Assembly: GCF_041146395.1 (NCBI RefSeq)
Contig: NC_090989.1
Coordinates: forward strand, 249,974,843 to 250,038,842
Origin: Eulemur rufifrons
Lineage: Eukaryota; Chordata; Mammalia; Primates; Lemuridae
Length of the DNA: 64,000 nucleotides
Direction of reading: 5' to 3'
Positions 1 to 11,205 of this stretch are shown piece after piece. Position numbers and translations under genes: made by a program. The notes under the pieces were generated by a model that saw only the letters and a list, made by a program, of their open reading frames with translations, searched no databases and was not told where the DNA came from. The stretch's first letter is position 1. Every line of letters begins with the position of its first letter.

Positions 1-1140
1 AAATGTGCTTTAGAGGAAAAAATTGAGGGTGTGAACTGAAAATCTTTTCACTGTACTTCAGAGAATCACTAGGTCAGAGGATTCAGTCACACAAAAGTCT
101 CTTTGAGAAGATTAAGCTTGTGATTAATAGATCCACTCAACCATCTAAACAGAAGGGATTACCCAGGAAAGATCAGGGAGGAGGAGCCTTTGGCTTGTTG
201 AAGTAAATCCCAAGACATATGTAAAATACCCACAAGGTTCTTGAGAATGTTAGCCAGCAGAACATTGACGGCTGGAACAGAAAGGGATAGAGGATAAAAT
301 GGAAAAAGATTATCCATTTTATTAGTAGTAGTTGGGCTATACTGCAAATTGTCCTGAAACCTAGTAACAAATAAACCTAATTTATTCATTGACCTATGTC
401 TTCAGATCCAGGTTCAATATTTTTAGCAAAACTGCTTCATAGGTGATGTAGCAGCAACTGATGATTATTGCTTATACCCATTAATTCACTAGGAATTGCT
501 AAGCAGTATGATATTCTGATTCTAACATTTCTTCATCTACCAGTTTTATTATTTATTGCTGCTAAAATATAACTTTCAAAAAATTTAAATTTATGACATA
601 CAAATTTAACATGCACATGTATAAGATTTCACTCAACTCATTAATTAATGAAGAAAATAGTAAAATACTGAGTGATTCAAAGTACATTTTGAGGTACTAG
701 GACTTTATCATCAATTTAATAAGAGAACGTTAGAGTCAGTTTCCTAGATTATACACCAAACTGGTTGATGTCTTACTTTTGGGGTTATCTTTTCCACTGG
801 ACAGAAACTATTTGCTTATCTACTGCACAAAAATCCTCAGGATAAGATATAACTTCACTAAGCCTTGAATCTTTAATCAATAGTCTTAACATTACCTAAC
901 TTCATTTATCTTCTTAAAGTCAAACTTCCCCTTATCAGTCCATTTTTTTTTAATCACCAAGAGGTACAGTTCATTTAAGAGAAAGGGATAAATCATGGAT
1001 TCTTTCTCTCTATCCACCCATGTTAAGTACAATGAGTATTTTTTAAGTATCATATGACTTCATAGATTCCTAACATATTTGATGTATTTTAACCCATTGT
1101 AATTAAACACCTCACACACACCTTCTTAAATAATTTGAAG
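1..1140. other. Unannotated AT-rich intergenic DNA
   Basis: No repeat family, exon or RNA gene is recognised. An open frame of 76 codons on the minus strand (159-389) and another overlapping it are short, lack splice context and are treated as chance. Confidence 0.5.
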
Positions 1141-1145
1141 CATAA

Positions 1146-1481
1146 TGCTATGGTCTGAATGTTAGTGTTTCCTCAAAATTTATATGTTGAAATCCTAATC
1201 CCCAAGCAGATGGTATGAAAAGTTGGGGCCTTTGGAAAGTGTTTAGGTCATGACAGTAGAGCCCTCATAAAGGGGATTAATACCCTTATAAAAGAGACCC
1301 CAGAGAGATCTCTCATCTCTTTTGCCATGTAAGGTGACAATGAGAAGATGGACATCTATGAGGAAGTTGGCCCTAATCAGACACTGATCTGCTGGCACCC
1401 TGGTCTTGAACTAAATTTCTATTGTTTATAAGCCACCCAGTCTGTGGTATTTTGTTGTAGCAGCTCCAATGGACTAAGACA
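1146..1481 (+). mobile_element. Solo LTR of the ERVL-MaLR group (MLT1/MST type)
   Basis: The segment opens with 'tgctatggtctgaatg' and closes with 'ccaatggactaagaca', the two ends typical of MLT1/MST long terminal repeats. Between them it has the usual landmarks: 'cctcaaaatttatatgttgaaatcctaa', a 'ttataaaaga' promoter-like stretch near 1290, a 'gccatgtaaggtgacaatgagaagatgg' block and 'ataagccacccagtctgtgg'. The flanks 'cataa' (1141-1145) and 'catat' (1482-1486) match at four of five bases, as expected for an old five-base duplication. There is no internal sequence or second LTR, so this is a solo LTR left by recombination. It has no coding capacity. The exact subfamily is uncertain. Confidence 0.85.
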
Positions 1482-1489
1482 CATATTAA

Positions 1490-2552
1490 ACATAGTTTTG
1501 AAAGAGAGGAAGAGATTGAGAAAGAAAAGACTAGCAAAAGATTAATGTAAAAAGAACCAATGCAAATTTTGCTAGTAAAAGGGATCTTCTAAGCCTCTAG
1601 TGTGCTTATGAAAACTATGATTCTATGGAGAAATGGATATCATGTTGGAACATAACAAACAGAAACAACATCATAAAGAGGTTAAAATCAGAAATTCTCA
1701 GGTCTTCTTTCAAATTTCACAGTAAAATTAAATGCAAAGTATTTGTCCTAGAAAATTGCATTCTTAACACTTGAACAGAAGCAAATTATTCACATACAAC
1801 TGTAAATATCAATTTTTTATTAGTCACCTTGGCACTTGTGTGCAGATAATTAAAACTAGTATCGTATAGTAAATCCCTGTTAGCTTTCTAACTCAAGTCT
1901 CTTAGGAAGAGACTTCACTAATGTAGCATTGAATTAGGTTTTGAAGCCAATCCTTCACACAAAAATAGCTCATTTTGCAAAATAATTTGATTACAGAAAT
2001 GTGGCACACACAAGCATTTTTGTAATGATTAGTGAATATCTTCACAAAAAGTGAGATTTCCACTGAGCTAAAAAATTTGTGTCAATTAAAACTCAAGAAA
2101 TTACATTTACTGAATATTTTATTTAAGTAAATTAATCAATAGTTATTTTTAAATAAATATTTTAATGACATGGAGAGTTAAGAATTTTAAAGCCATGAAA
2201 AATAATCTAAAGTTGCTACCCTTACCTAAAAGTCTTCTCTAAATTAATGCAATAGATAGAAATGTTTCCCAAAGTCATGTAGGCTCCAAAGTGCCTTTCT
2301 TATTCCTCCCTTTTTAATTGTTTGTGATGATCTGCTAGGCAGTGCCCCTCCCTTTTTAAATCATTAAATTTATGAATTTTTCCTCAAGAGTCACTGAGAT
2401 GTTTTTCTTCAGCTATTTTATCCCTGATGCAGAAACTTCTACTTCTTGGAGTAAATAAGTCTTAATTTTCCTTTCTGACAGTTGCATTGGGGTGTGGGGA
2501 CAGCGTAGACAGACACTGTACAGGATGTTACACTGTCAAGCTACCAGTGTGT
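1490..2552. other. Unannotated AT-rich DNA
   Basis: No recognisable repeat, exon or RNA. The 2090-2180 part is almost pure A/T. Confidence 0.45.
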
Positions 2553-2557
2553 CCAAT

Positions 2558-2561
<4 letters not shown>

Positions 2562-2590
<29 letters not shown>

Positions 2591-2910
2591 AGACAGAGTC
2601 TCACTCTGTTGCCCAGGCTAGAGTGAGTGCCGTGGCGTCAGCCTAGCTCACAGCAACCTCAAACTCCTGAGCTCAAGGGATCCTCCTGTCTCAGCCTCCT
2701 GAGTAGCTGGGACTACAGGCATGCACCACCATGCCCGGCTAATTTTTTCTATATATATTTTTAGCTGTCCATATAATTTCTTTCTATTTTTAGTAGAGAT
2801 GGGGTCTCGCTCTTGCTCAGGCTGGTCTTGAACTCCTGAGCTCAAACGATCCGCCCACCTCGGCCTCCCAGAGTGCTAGGATTACAGGCGTGAGCCACCG
2901 CGCCCGGCCC
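2562..2910 (-). mobile_element. Lemur-type Alu SINE, antisense
   Basis: On the plus strand it runs from a T tract (the tail) through 'gagacagagtctcactctg' and the strepsirrhine signature 'gccgtggcgtcagcctagc', and ends at 'ccaccgcgcccggcc', the Alu 5' end in reverse. Both arms are present with the A/T-rich linker 'ctatatatatttttagctgtcc', so this is a full-length dimer. Direct repeats 'ccaattctt' at 2553-2561 and 2911-2919 are the target-site duplication. The element uses 'cctcctgtctcagcc' and not the 'cctactgcc' form seen in the copies at 7864 and 58950, so it belongs to a different subgroup. Pol III transcription would run right to left. Confidence 0.97.
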
Positions 2911-3055
2911 CCAATTCTTAATATAAGTTGTCTTGTGAGATGGTCACAGTGAGGTTCAGGTGACTGAGGACAGCTGAAGTATGTGTAATTAAAATTCTGT
3001 TGTTATTTCAGGGACACACTTTTAATATATCTCTTGAAGATATTTTAAATTTACA

Positions 3056-3087
3056 TAAAATATGTATGTATATACATACATATTTTA
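3056..3087. repeat. Perfect 32-bp palindrome
   Basis: Every base pairs with its partner about the centre between 3071 and 3072; the half site is 'taaaatatgtatgtat'. The arms sit in A/T-rich DNA, and the string 'tattttaaattt' occurs just before it (about 3040) and again at its right edge (3081). It could extrude as a cruciform or could simply be a (TATG) microsatellite that happens to be symmetrical. Confidence 0.9.
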
Positions 3088-3109
3088 AATTTTAATAATT
3101 TATGCTGCA

Positions 3110-3690
3110 AGCCAGCATTAGTTTCTCAGAACCTTACGAAGCAGTCTATTCATTCTCACCCTGCAGTTCCTTCACTTGTCTCCAGAATATCACTATCTTC
3201 CAGAACTCCTTTTACCTCTTGGGCAATTCCTTCTCATTCTCCTTCGCAGGTTTCTCTTCGTTTATTTAATCTCTCAATATTCAGCTACTCCAAGCCTTAG
3301 TCTTTGGATCTCTTCCCTTCTGTGTGCCGTCTACACTCAGTCACTTAGTGATCACATCCCATAGCAAGGCTTAAATACCATCACAACACAGATAACTTCC
3401 AATTTTGTATCTCTAGCCTAGCTTTGCTGAACTTCAAGAGACTGTATGCAAATGGCAACTCCATTATTCAACTTTCTAAGAACACAAATGCAGGTATCAC
3501 CTAGATGTGTTTACACATCATTCCATATTCCACCCATCAGTAAATCCAGTAGGTTCTGACTTCAAAACAGGTTCATAATTCAACCTCTTCTCACCACCTC
3601 CACTACATTGCCCTGGAACAAGTCACCATCATCTCTCTCTAGAATATTGCATGGTCTTCAGTTTGGTGCATGAGGCAATTGTAGGGAGGA
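3110..3690 (+). mobile_element. LINE-2 3' segment, part 1
   Basis: The order of landmarks follows the mammalian L2 ORF2 3' region: 'ccttctcattctccttcgcagg', 'agccttagtctttggatctcttcc', 'ctacactcagtcacttagtgatcacatccc', 'ggcttaaataccatc', 'tgataacttcc..tttgtatctctagcc' and 'accaccatc'-like text near 3590-3640. The frame is decayed and no L2 protein can be read. It continues at 4140 after an insert, so the two parts are one ancient copy. Confidence 0.75.
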
Positions 3691-4139
3691 AATAGATGGT
3701 AAATATGAATAATTAAGAAGTATTTATCTTGCTAGGCTTAGGAAGTTTTTTTAAAAAGAAAAAAAAAAGAAGTATTTAATAAAGGTGCTATTTACAATGG
3801 TGTAAGCAGAAGATCCACAAGGGATAGTGTGGTCCCCAGTGTTCCCACTAACAGTTTGCACTAAGGATGGAGACATTACCATCCTTAGACCGAGGGAGTC
3901 CTGAGAGGGCTTCTGGCAGGGACCTAAAAGGACAGGAGGAAAAGGGAATAAGGACATGAATTTTACTCTCCTCCCAATCTCCCCTGTTAGTGCCTCTCAT
4001 TAGTTGAACACAATGCAAGCCAGAGTTTAAAGAAGTCAATTAGTAGTTAATGTATTTCATATAGATCAGCTTTCTGAGGCTCAGAGCAGGGAGAAAGGAT
4101 GGCAAGGGACCACCTCTGCTCATCTCCCTTGTTCCTATC
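3690..4139. other. Unidentified insert splitting the L2 copy
   Basis: The L2 text stops near 3690 and resumes near 4140, so this 450-bp segment is probably an insertion. It holds an A/G-rich tract at 3750-3772, and 'gccccagtgttccc' and 'gagggcttctggcagggacc' blocks. I do not recognise the family. Two overlapping minus-strand open frames (up to 68 codons) look accidental. Confidence 0.4.
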
Positions 4140-4775
4140 TTGCTTTTTGGTTAAAAATCTATTTTTAGCACACAGTCAGAGTCGTTTTGTTAAAACACAA
4201 GGCAGACCATGTCAGGTGACTGCCCAAAATTTCTCACTGATTTTTCTATCTCTACCCCCATAAAAGTCCAAGTCCTGAAAGTGGCCCGGGGCCCCACTTC
4301 CAGGCTCCTGCCACTCTACTGCCTCATCTCATGTTGTTCTCCCCTCTTGTGCACTTTCCTTAAGCTCCTCCTGGCACAATCCTGCTTCAGGACTTTTTCA
4401 TTTCCCTTCCTAACGCTTGCAGTTGTCTCCCTCCAATACTCCTTGACATTGGCTTCAGGTGCCATTCACATGCCACCCTCTCTTCAATGCCTTTCCTGGC
4501 CATCTGTCTAAGTTACACCTGCCCTCACATCACTCCCTGACTCCTTTCTCTCCAGAGAAAAATTCTACTTTCTATTCTGTGTCTACCTTCTATTTTATCT
4601 TATATTGTATATTATATAACTTGAGGATGTGTTTTATTTGATGTTTAGTCTAATGTAAGTTTCATAAGCATGAGGATTTCTTTTCTCTTTGCTTCCCTGT
4701 TTTTGCCCCAGGACCCAGATCAATGCTAACACAAAGTAGATTCTCAACAAATATTTGTTTAATCAATGAATAAAA
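4140..4775 (+). mobile_element. LINE-2 3' end, part 2
   Basis: This resumes the L2 copy: 'agtcagagtcgttttgttaaaacacaaggcagaccatgtca' and 'taaaagtccaagtcctg' correspond to the L2 region coding the protein C-terminus. It ends in the characteristic L2 3' tail, 'gattctcaacaaatatttgtttaatcaatgaata' in two adjoining blocks near 4740-4775. A 100-codon open frame at 4209-4511 is inside this decayed element and is not an independent gene. Confidence 0.8.
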
Positions 4776-6154
4776 CCATAAAAGGATAGAGTGTATACCC
4801 TTTCCTAAGTATTTTCTAATGGTAAAATATGTGAAATCCTGTGAGTGCTGCAGGAACCTGCACTTAAACAACCCACGCATCCTTCCCTCTACCTTACTCT
4901 TTGTGATTGCTAGGTACGGCAGCATATGTAGCATTGCAGCCTATTGATTAATAATAATCAGGTATTTAAGCATAGAGTAGCAGGAGAAAGAAAGTTGACC
5001 CTTCCCATACAATTTCAATTAGCAGCAGTGAGATTTGTAATATCCTCTGGAAGGAAAACAGGCCCTTAGCTATTTAAATTCCGTGTGTACAGCTAACAGT
5101 AAACTGCCGGAGAGCATATCTGATGTGGGTGGTGATATAAAGGAGAATTAATGAGAAAAATGTGTTCCATCACTTCAAATATTATCATATGCTCCAGGGA
5201 CCTACACTCTATCAGTAGCAAAGTCAAAAACAAGTTACAGTGCTTGGCACAGTGGTCTGTTTCCATTTAGCAAACCAATTTGCCTCCTCTTTGGGAATAT
5301 GATCATGGAATTTATTTAAGTTGCTAGATTATAAATGCTGTTCGAATAAACTCAAGTAATTTCAGTTTAGAAATACAAGTAAGAGTGATGATGACCTAAG
5401 CATGGTATTTAGGCTAAAGTAAAATCCTTTCTGCTTTACTTTCTTCATCTGCACAAAATTTTAAAAAATGTACAGAGACATTAGATATCCTCAAACAATA
5501 TCAGGGTAGAAGAGACATTTCAGCATGTAATATCTCATTTTGAAAATATATATCAGTTTGAAAATATAATTACAATTATAAATCAAATGCATTTAAACTG
5601 TATGTTAAAATTAAATTCATGCTTTAAATATGTTTGCTAATTACTACAGCAAAAATATAATTCAAAGGAAACTTCCAACCTCTACAGAAAAAGGAAAATA
5701 ATTTAGCATTACTTTATCAAGTAATCAAACACAGGCTCTTAAAAGTAATGGGGTTTATATTCATTCTTATTTTCTATATACCTGTCTTAATTATTGATTT
5801 AATATCTTCTTTCCACCTTACACTTATCAGTATAGTCCACCTCTTTGATTTCTAAATAGAGCTCTTTAAACCCTGAAAGTGGAGAATTAGAAGCACCCTG
5901 TCCATTTCTGAATTGCCTTTAGGAAATATTTCAAATATAAAACACTAAATGAATCTGGTATGTGATAGATGAAAAACACCCAGGCACTAGTTAAGGTCAA
6001 ACTACCTATTTGAATATAAACACCAATTAACTGAGAAATGCTGAAGCTAAAGAACTTGTCAGCAATTTCAGGTTCACACACACACAAATATCAGAGAATA
6101 TAAAAACAAGATCCTTATGAAAATTAAATCACATTCTTACTATGAAATACACAT
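4776..6154. other. Unannotated AT-rich DNA
   Basis: No exon, RNA gene or repeat family recognised. This is the pre-insertion context of the L1 at 6173. Confidence 0.45.
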
Positions 6155-6172
6155 AAGAAAATATTTGTTTTG
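6155..6172. repeat. L1 target-site duplication, left copy
   Basis: 'aagaaaatatttgttttg' is repeated without mismatch at 10694-10711. The left edge 'cat/aagaaaa' resembles the TT/AAAA site preferred by the L1 endonuclease. Confidence 0.95.
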
Positions 6173-9100
6173 CATCGCAATGAAGTTCTACCCAACAAGC
6201 TGAACAAAAAACTGTCTCACTTATCAGTTTTCTCAATAAATGTGAATGGCTTGAATTCCCCGCTCAAGAGACATAGACTGGCCCAATGGATAAAAAAACA
6301 CAAGCCAAGTATCTGCTGTCTTCAAGAAACTCACCTAACCTGCAAAGATGCATTTAGACTGAAAATAAAAGGATGGAAATCGATATTTCAAGCAAATGGT
6401 AACCAAAAGAAAGCTGGTGTGGCAATCTTAATTTCCAATAACTTAGCTTTCAAACCAACAAAAATAATAAAAGACAAAGATGGCTACTACATACTGGTTA
6501 AAGGCACAATTCAACAAGAAGCCATGACTATACTCAATTATATATGCACCCAACCTAGGTGCACCTAGATTCATAAAGCAAACCCTACTAGATCTCAACC
6601 AAATGATAGATAACAATACTGTAATAGCTGGAGACTTTAACACCCCACTGACAGTACAGGACAGATCCTCTAAACAGAAAATAAACAAAGACATAATGGA
6701 CCTAAATAGAATGCTAGAACAAATGGGCATGGCTGACATCTATAGGACATTCTACCCAAAGTCCACAGAATATACATTCTTCTCATCAGCTCACGGGACA
6801 TTCTCTAAGATTGACCATGTCCTAGGACATAAAACATGTCTTAAAAAATTCAAAAAAATAGAAATTATACCATGCATCTTCTCAGATCACAGCGGAATAA
6901 AAGTAACAATGATCACAAACATAAACCCTCACTCTTACTCAAAGTCATGGAAGCTAAATAACTTTCTCCTGAATAATTATTCTATAAAGGAAGAAATCAA
7001 GATGGAAATCAAAAATTTCTTATGGAGATGCAACTTATCAAAATCTATGGGACGCAGCTAAAGCAGTCCTGAGAGGAAAATTCATATCCATAAATGCCTA
7101 TATCAAAAAGACAGAAAACATGCAAATAGACAACCTAACGAATAGACTCAAAGAGCTGGAGAAAGAACAGAACGATCCCAAACCCAGCAGAAGGCGAGAA
7201 ATTACTAAGATCAAATCAGAACTAAATGAAAAGGACAACAAAGAAACTATAAGGGAAATTAATAAAACAAAAAGTTGGTTCTTTGAAAAGATAAACAAAA
7301 TAGACACACCCCTGGCTAGACTAACCAAGAGCACAAAACTAAAATCTCTAATAACCTCCATTAGGAACATGAAAGGAGAAATTGCAACAGATGCTACAGA
7401 GATACAAGATATCATCTATGAAATTCTACAAAAATCTTTATGCACACAAACTGGAGAATGTGGAGGAAATGGACAAATTTTTAGAAACACATAGTCTTCC
7501 CAGGCTCAATCAGGAAGAAATAGAGTACCTGAACAGACCAATATCAAGAACTGAAATCGAAACAGCAATAAAAAACCTTCCCAAAAAGAAAAGCCCTGGT
7601 CCAGATGGGTTCACACCTGAATTTTACCATACATACAAAGAAGAACTGGTGCCCATCCTACATAAACTATTCTCCAATATTGAGAAGGATGGAATTCTCC
7701 CCAACACGTTCTACCAAGCCAATATAACATTGATACCAAAATCTGGAAAGGACGCAACAAAAATAGAGAACTACAGGCCAATTTCTTTCATGAATATAGA
7801 TGCAAAAATTTTCAATAAAATACTAGCAAATCGAATCCAAGTACTCATCAAAAAAATAATCCAGGCCGGGCGCGGTGGCTCACGCCTGTAATCCTAGCAC
7901 TCTGGGAGGCCGAGGCGGGTGGATCGCTGGAGGTCAGGAGTTCGAGACCAGCCTGAGCAAGAGTGAGACCCCGTCTCTACTAAAAATAGAAAGAAATTAT
8001 ATGGACAACTAAAATATATATATACAAAAAATGAGCCGGGCATGGTGGCGCATGCCTGTAGTCCCAGCTATTCGGGAGGCTGAGGCAGTAGGATCGCTTA
8101 AGCCCAGGAGTTTGAGGTTGCTGTGAGCTAGACTGACGCCACGGCACTCACTCCAGCCTGGGCAACAGAGTGAGACTCTGTCTCAAAAAAAAAAAAAAAA
8201 AAAAAAATAATCCACCACAACCAAGTGGGCTTCATCCCAGAGATGCAGGGGTGGTTCAACATACGTAAATCTATAAATGTAATTCACCACATAAATAGAA
8301 GCAAAAACAAAAACCATATGATACTCTCATTAGATGCAGAAAAAGCATTTGACAAAATTCAACACCCTTTTATGATAAAAACGCTTAACAAAATAGGCAT
8401 TGATGGAACCTACCTAAAAATGGTACAAGCCATATATGACAAACCCACAGCCAACATCATACTGAATGGGGGAAAACTGAAAGCACTCCCACTTAGAACT
8501 GGAACCAGACAGGGCTGCCCATTGTCTCCATTACTTTTCAACATAGTATTGGAAGTCCTTGCGAGAGCTATCAGGCAAGAGAGCAGAATCAAGGGAGTCC
8601 AAAAGGGAAGGAAGAGATCAAACTCTCACTTTTTGCTGATGATATGATGTTATATCTGGAAAACCCCCAGGATTCAACCATGAGACTCCTGGAACTGATT
8701 AATGAATATAGCAAAGTCTCAGGCTACAAAATTAATATACACAAATCAGAGGCATTTATATATGCCAATAACAGTCAATCGGAAAACCAAATTAAAGACT
8801 CAATACCCTTCAAAATAGCAACAAAGAAAATAAAATATCTAGGTATATATCTAACTAAAGAGGTAAAGGACCTCTATAAGGAAAACTATGAAACACTGAG
8901 AAAAGAAATAGCAGAACTTGCAAATAGATGGAAAAATATACCATGCTCGTGGATCGGAAGAATCAACATTGTTAAAATATCTATACTACCCAAAGTGATC
9001 TACAGATTCAATGCAATCCCTATTAAATTACCAACATCATTCTTTACAGACGTAGAGAAAATAATTATACACTTTGTATGGAATCAAAGAAGACCCCGTA

Positions 9101-10361
9101 TAGCAAAAGCAATTTTAAGCAACAAAAACAAAATGGGAGGTATTAATTTGCCAGACCTCAAACTATACTACAAGGCCGTGGTTCTTAAAACAGCCTGGTA
9201 TTGGCCCAAGTGCACGGACCAGTGGAACACAACAGAAAATCCAAATATAGAACCATCCTCATGTAGTCACCTAATTTTTGACAAAGCGGGAAAGAATATA
9301 CTCTGGGGACAAGAATCCCTATTCAATAAATGGTGCTGGGAGAATTGGTTAGCCACTTGTAGAAGACTGAAACAGGACCCACAGCTTTCACCTCTCACAA
9401 AAATCAAATCATGGTGGATAACAGACTTAAACCTTAGGCGTGATACAATCAGAATTCTAGAAGAAAATTAGGAAAGACTCTTACAGACATTGGCCTAGGC
9501 AAAGAATTTATGAAGAAGACCCCTAAGGCCATCACAGCAGCAACAAAAATAAATGAATGGGACATGATTAAATTAAAAAGCTTCTGCACAGCCAAAGAAA
9601 CAGTCTAGAGAATAAACAGACCACCTACAGAATGGGAAAAAATTTTTGCATACTACACATCAGATAAAGGACTGATAACAAGAATCTATTTAGAACTCAG
9701 GAAAATCAGCAAGAAAAAATCAAGCAACCCTATCAAAAAGTGGGCAAATGACATAAATAGAAACTTCTCGAAAGAAGATATAAGAATGGCTAACAAACAT
9801 ATGAAAAAATGCTCAACATCCCTAATCATCAGAGAAATGCAAATCAAAACCACAATGAGATATCACTTAACCCCAATGAGAATGGCCTTTATCAAAAAAA
9901 CCCAAAACAACACATGTTGGCATGGGTGTGGAGAGACAGGAACACTCATACACTGCTGGTGGGACTGCAAACTAGTGCAACCTCTGTGGAAAGCATTATG
10001 GAGGTATCTTAAACAGATTCAAGTAGACCTGCCATTTGACCCAGCAATCCCATTACTGGGCATATACCCAAAGGAAAAAAGGTCATTCTGTAACAAAGAC
10101 ACATGTATCCGAATGTTTATAGCAGCACAATTCACAATCCCAAAGATGTGGAAACAACACAAATGCCCATCAATGCATGATTGGATTAGTAAGCTGTGGT
10201 ATATGTATACCATGGAATATTACTCAGCTATAAGGAATAATGAAGATACGACATCTCTGTGGTTCTCCTGGAGAGAGTTGGAACCCATTCTATTAAGTGA
10301 AGTATCCCAAGAATGGAAAAACAAGCATCACATGTACTCACCAGAAAATTGGTTTCCCTGA
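6173..10361 (+). pseudogene. Broken L1 ORF2 (endonuclease-reverse transcriptase)
   Basis: ORF2p nicks target DNA and copies L1 RNA into it. Endonuclease motifs are readable: INVNGLN near 6238, QETH at 6323-6334, GDFN at 6630-6641, SDHS at 6882-6893. The reverse-transcriptase motifs follow: SPGPDGF near 7593, DAEKAFD at 8333-8353, [15 protein letters not shown] near 8500 and FADD at 8632-8643. The Cys-rich C-terminus (CxxxC...H....C) is at about 9914-9980 and the natural stop is at 10361. Breaks: one-base insertion near 6540 in the NIYAPN motif; deletion with frameshift near 7020-7035; insertion near 7420; the Alu at 7864; loss of one base near 8603; loss of one base near 9467; an in-frame TAG at 9606-9608. 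It cannot make a working protein. Confidence 0.95.
7864..8200 (+). mobile_element. Young lemur Alu nested in L1 ORF2
   Basis: It starts 'ggccgggcgcggtggctcac' and has both arms, the pol III A-box region (ggctcacgcc) and B box (gttcgagacc), the A/T-rich linker and a long A tail. The target-site duplication is 'aaaaaaataatcca' at 7850-7863 and 8201-8214; removing one copy restores the L1 reading across the site. It shares 'gcagtaggatcgcttaag' and 'gctagactgacgcca' with the copy at 58950 and, in reverse, partly with 13184, defining a subgroup. It interrupts the L1 and so is younger than it. Confidence 0.98.
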
Positions 10362-10364
10362 ACA

Positions 10365-10672
10365 TCACCTAAATACACATCTAGGAACGACACCAATCGG
10401 ATATCAGACTGAGGTGGAGGGTGGGGGAGGGGATGGGGGTATGCCTACACAATGAGTACATTTCACACCATTTGGGGAATGGTAACACTTGAAGGTACTG
10501 ACTCGGGAAGGGGGGGTGGGGGGGGGAGGGACACATACCTACCTGATGGGTGCAATGCGCACTACCTGGGGAACGGACACGCCTGGAGCTCTGACTTGGG
10601 GGGAAAGGCGGTACATGGGCAATGTATGTAACCTGCAATTCTGTATCCCCCATAACAATAAGATGAAATAAA
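10365..10672 (+). other. L1 3'UTR with G-rich tract and poly(A) signal
   Basis: Several runs of three or more G lie close together (about 10418-10438 and 10508-10531), followed by AATAAA at 10667-10672. L1 3'UTRs in mammals commonly carry such a polypurine tract able to form G-quadruplexes. Function is inferred from family knowledge. Confidence 0.85.
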
Positions 10673-10711
10673 ATAAAAAAAAAAAGAAAAAAAAAGAAAA
10701 TATTTGTTTTG

Positions 10712-11055
10712 GTGATCAAGGTATAACAGTTTTCTTAGCCAAAATAAATTCCAGATGGATTAACTTTAATCTGATAAGGACAATAAAACTGAATAAATTC
10801 TACCTAAAGTCTAAATGTTTGTTAGCACTCCACCCAGTTGAACAGTTCCTTCATTGTTTTCTCATTTCCTAGGGAAGCTGTTTAACAGTTAAAACTCTGC
10901 CTAAATCTTCTGCTTACTTCACCTCACTAGCTCTCCACAGAGAGAAATCTGTCATTTCAAAAGACCTTCCAACTTTCATTGTTTTCAGCTACTTATTTAT
11001 GTTGATATTGACCCACCTTTTAAGTGTTTAAATGCAGCAGTTCTAGGCTGGGAAT
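10712..11055. other. Unannotated DNA
   Basis: No recognised repeat or exon between the L1 and the MIR. Confidence 0.4.
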
Positions 11056-11059
11056 GCCT

Positions 11060-11205
11060 GTTCTGTACCACCTCCCCCAGGCCCGTTCTGTGTGCTTCAG
11101 TTTCCTCATCTGGCAAGTAAGAGCTGCTGTCAGGTTTCAGTGAAAGGACACATGTCTAACTACTGAGTCTAACACATGGTAAGTGCTCAATCTAATACTT
11201 GAATT
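11060..11205 (+). mobile_element. MIR SINE
   Basis: 'cttcagtttcctcatctggcaagtaagag' followed by 'gtctaacacatggtaagtgctcaat' are the two conserved parts of the mammal-wide MIR. It is diverged and lacks its tRNA-like head. Confidence 0.75.

Larger units (their letters stand above)
6173..10693 (+). mobile_element. Young 5'-truncated L1 (LINE-1), lemur lineage
   Basis: The element carries almost all of ORF2, a G-rich 3'UTR, an AATAAA signal at 10667-10672 and an A-rich tail, all on the plus strand. It starts within about the first dozen codons of ORF2, so the 5'UTR and ORF1 are missing, as usual for L1 copies whose reverse transcription stopped early. Eighteen-base perfect direct repeats flank it (6155-6172 and 10694-10711), which argues for a fairly recent insertion. 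A lemur Alu (7864-8200) later landed inside the reverse-transcriptase region. Its 3'UTR, with long G runs, matches in reverse the C-run segment of the short L1 at 32062-32535, so both belong to one lineage. Confidence 0.97.
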
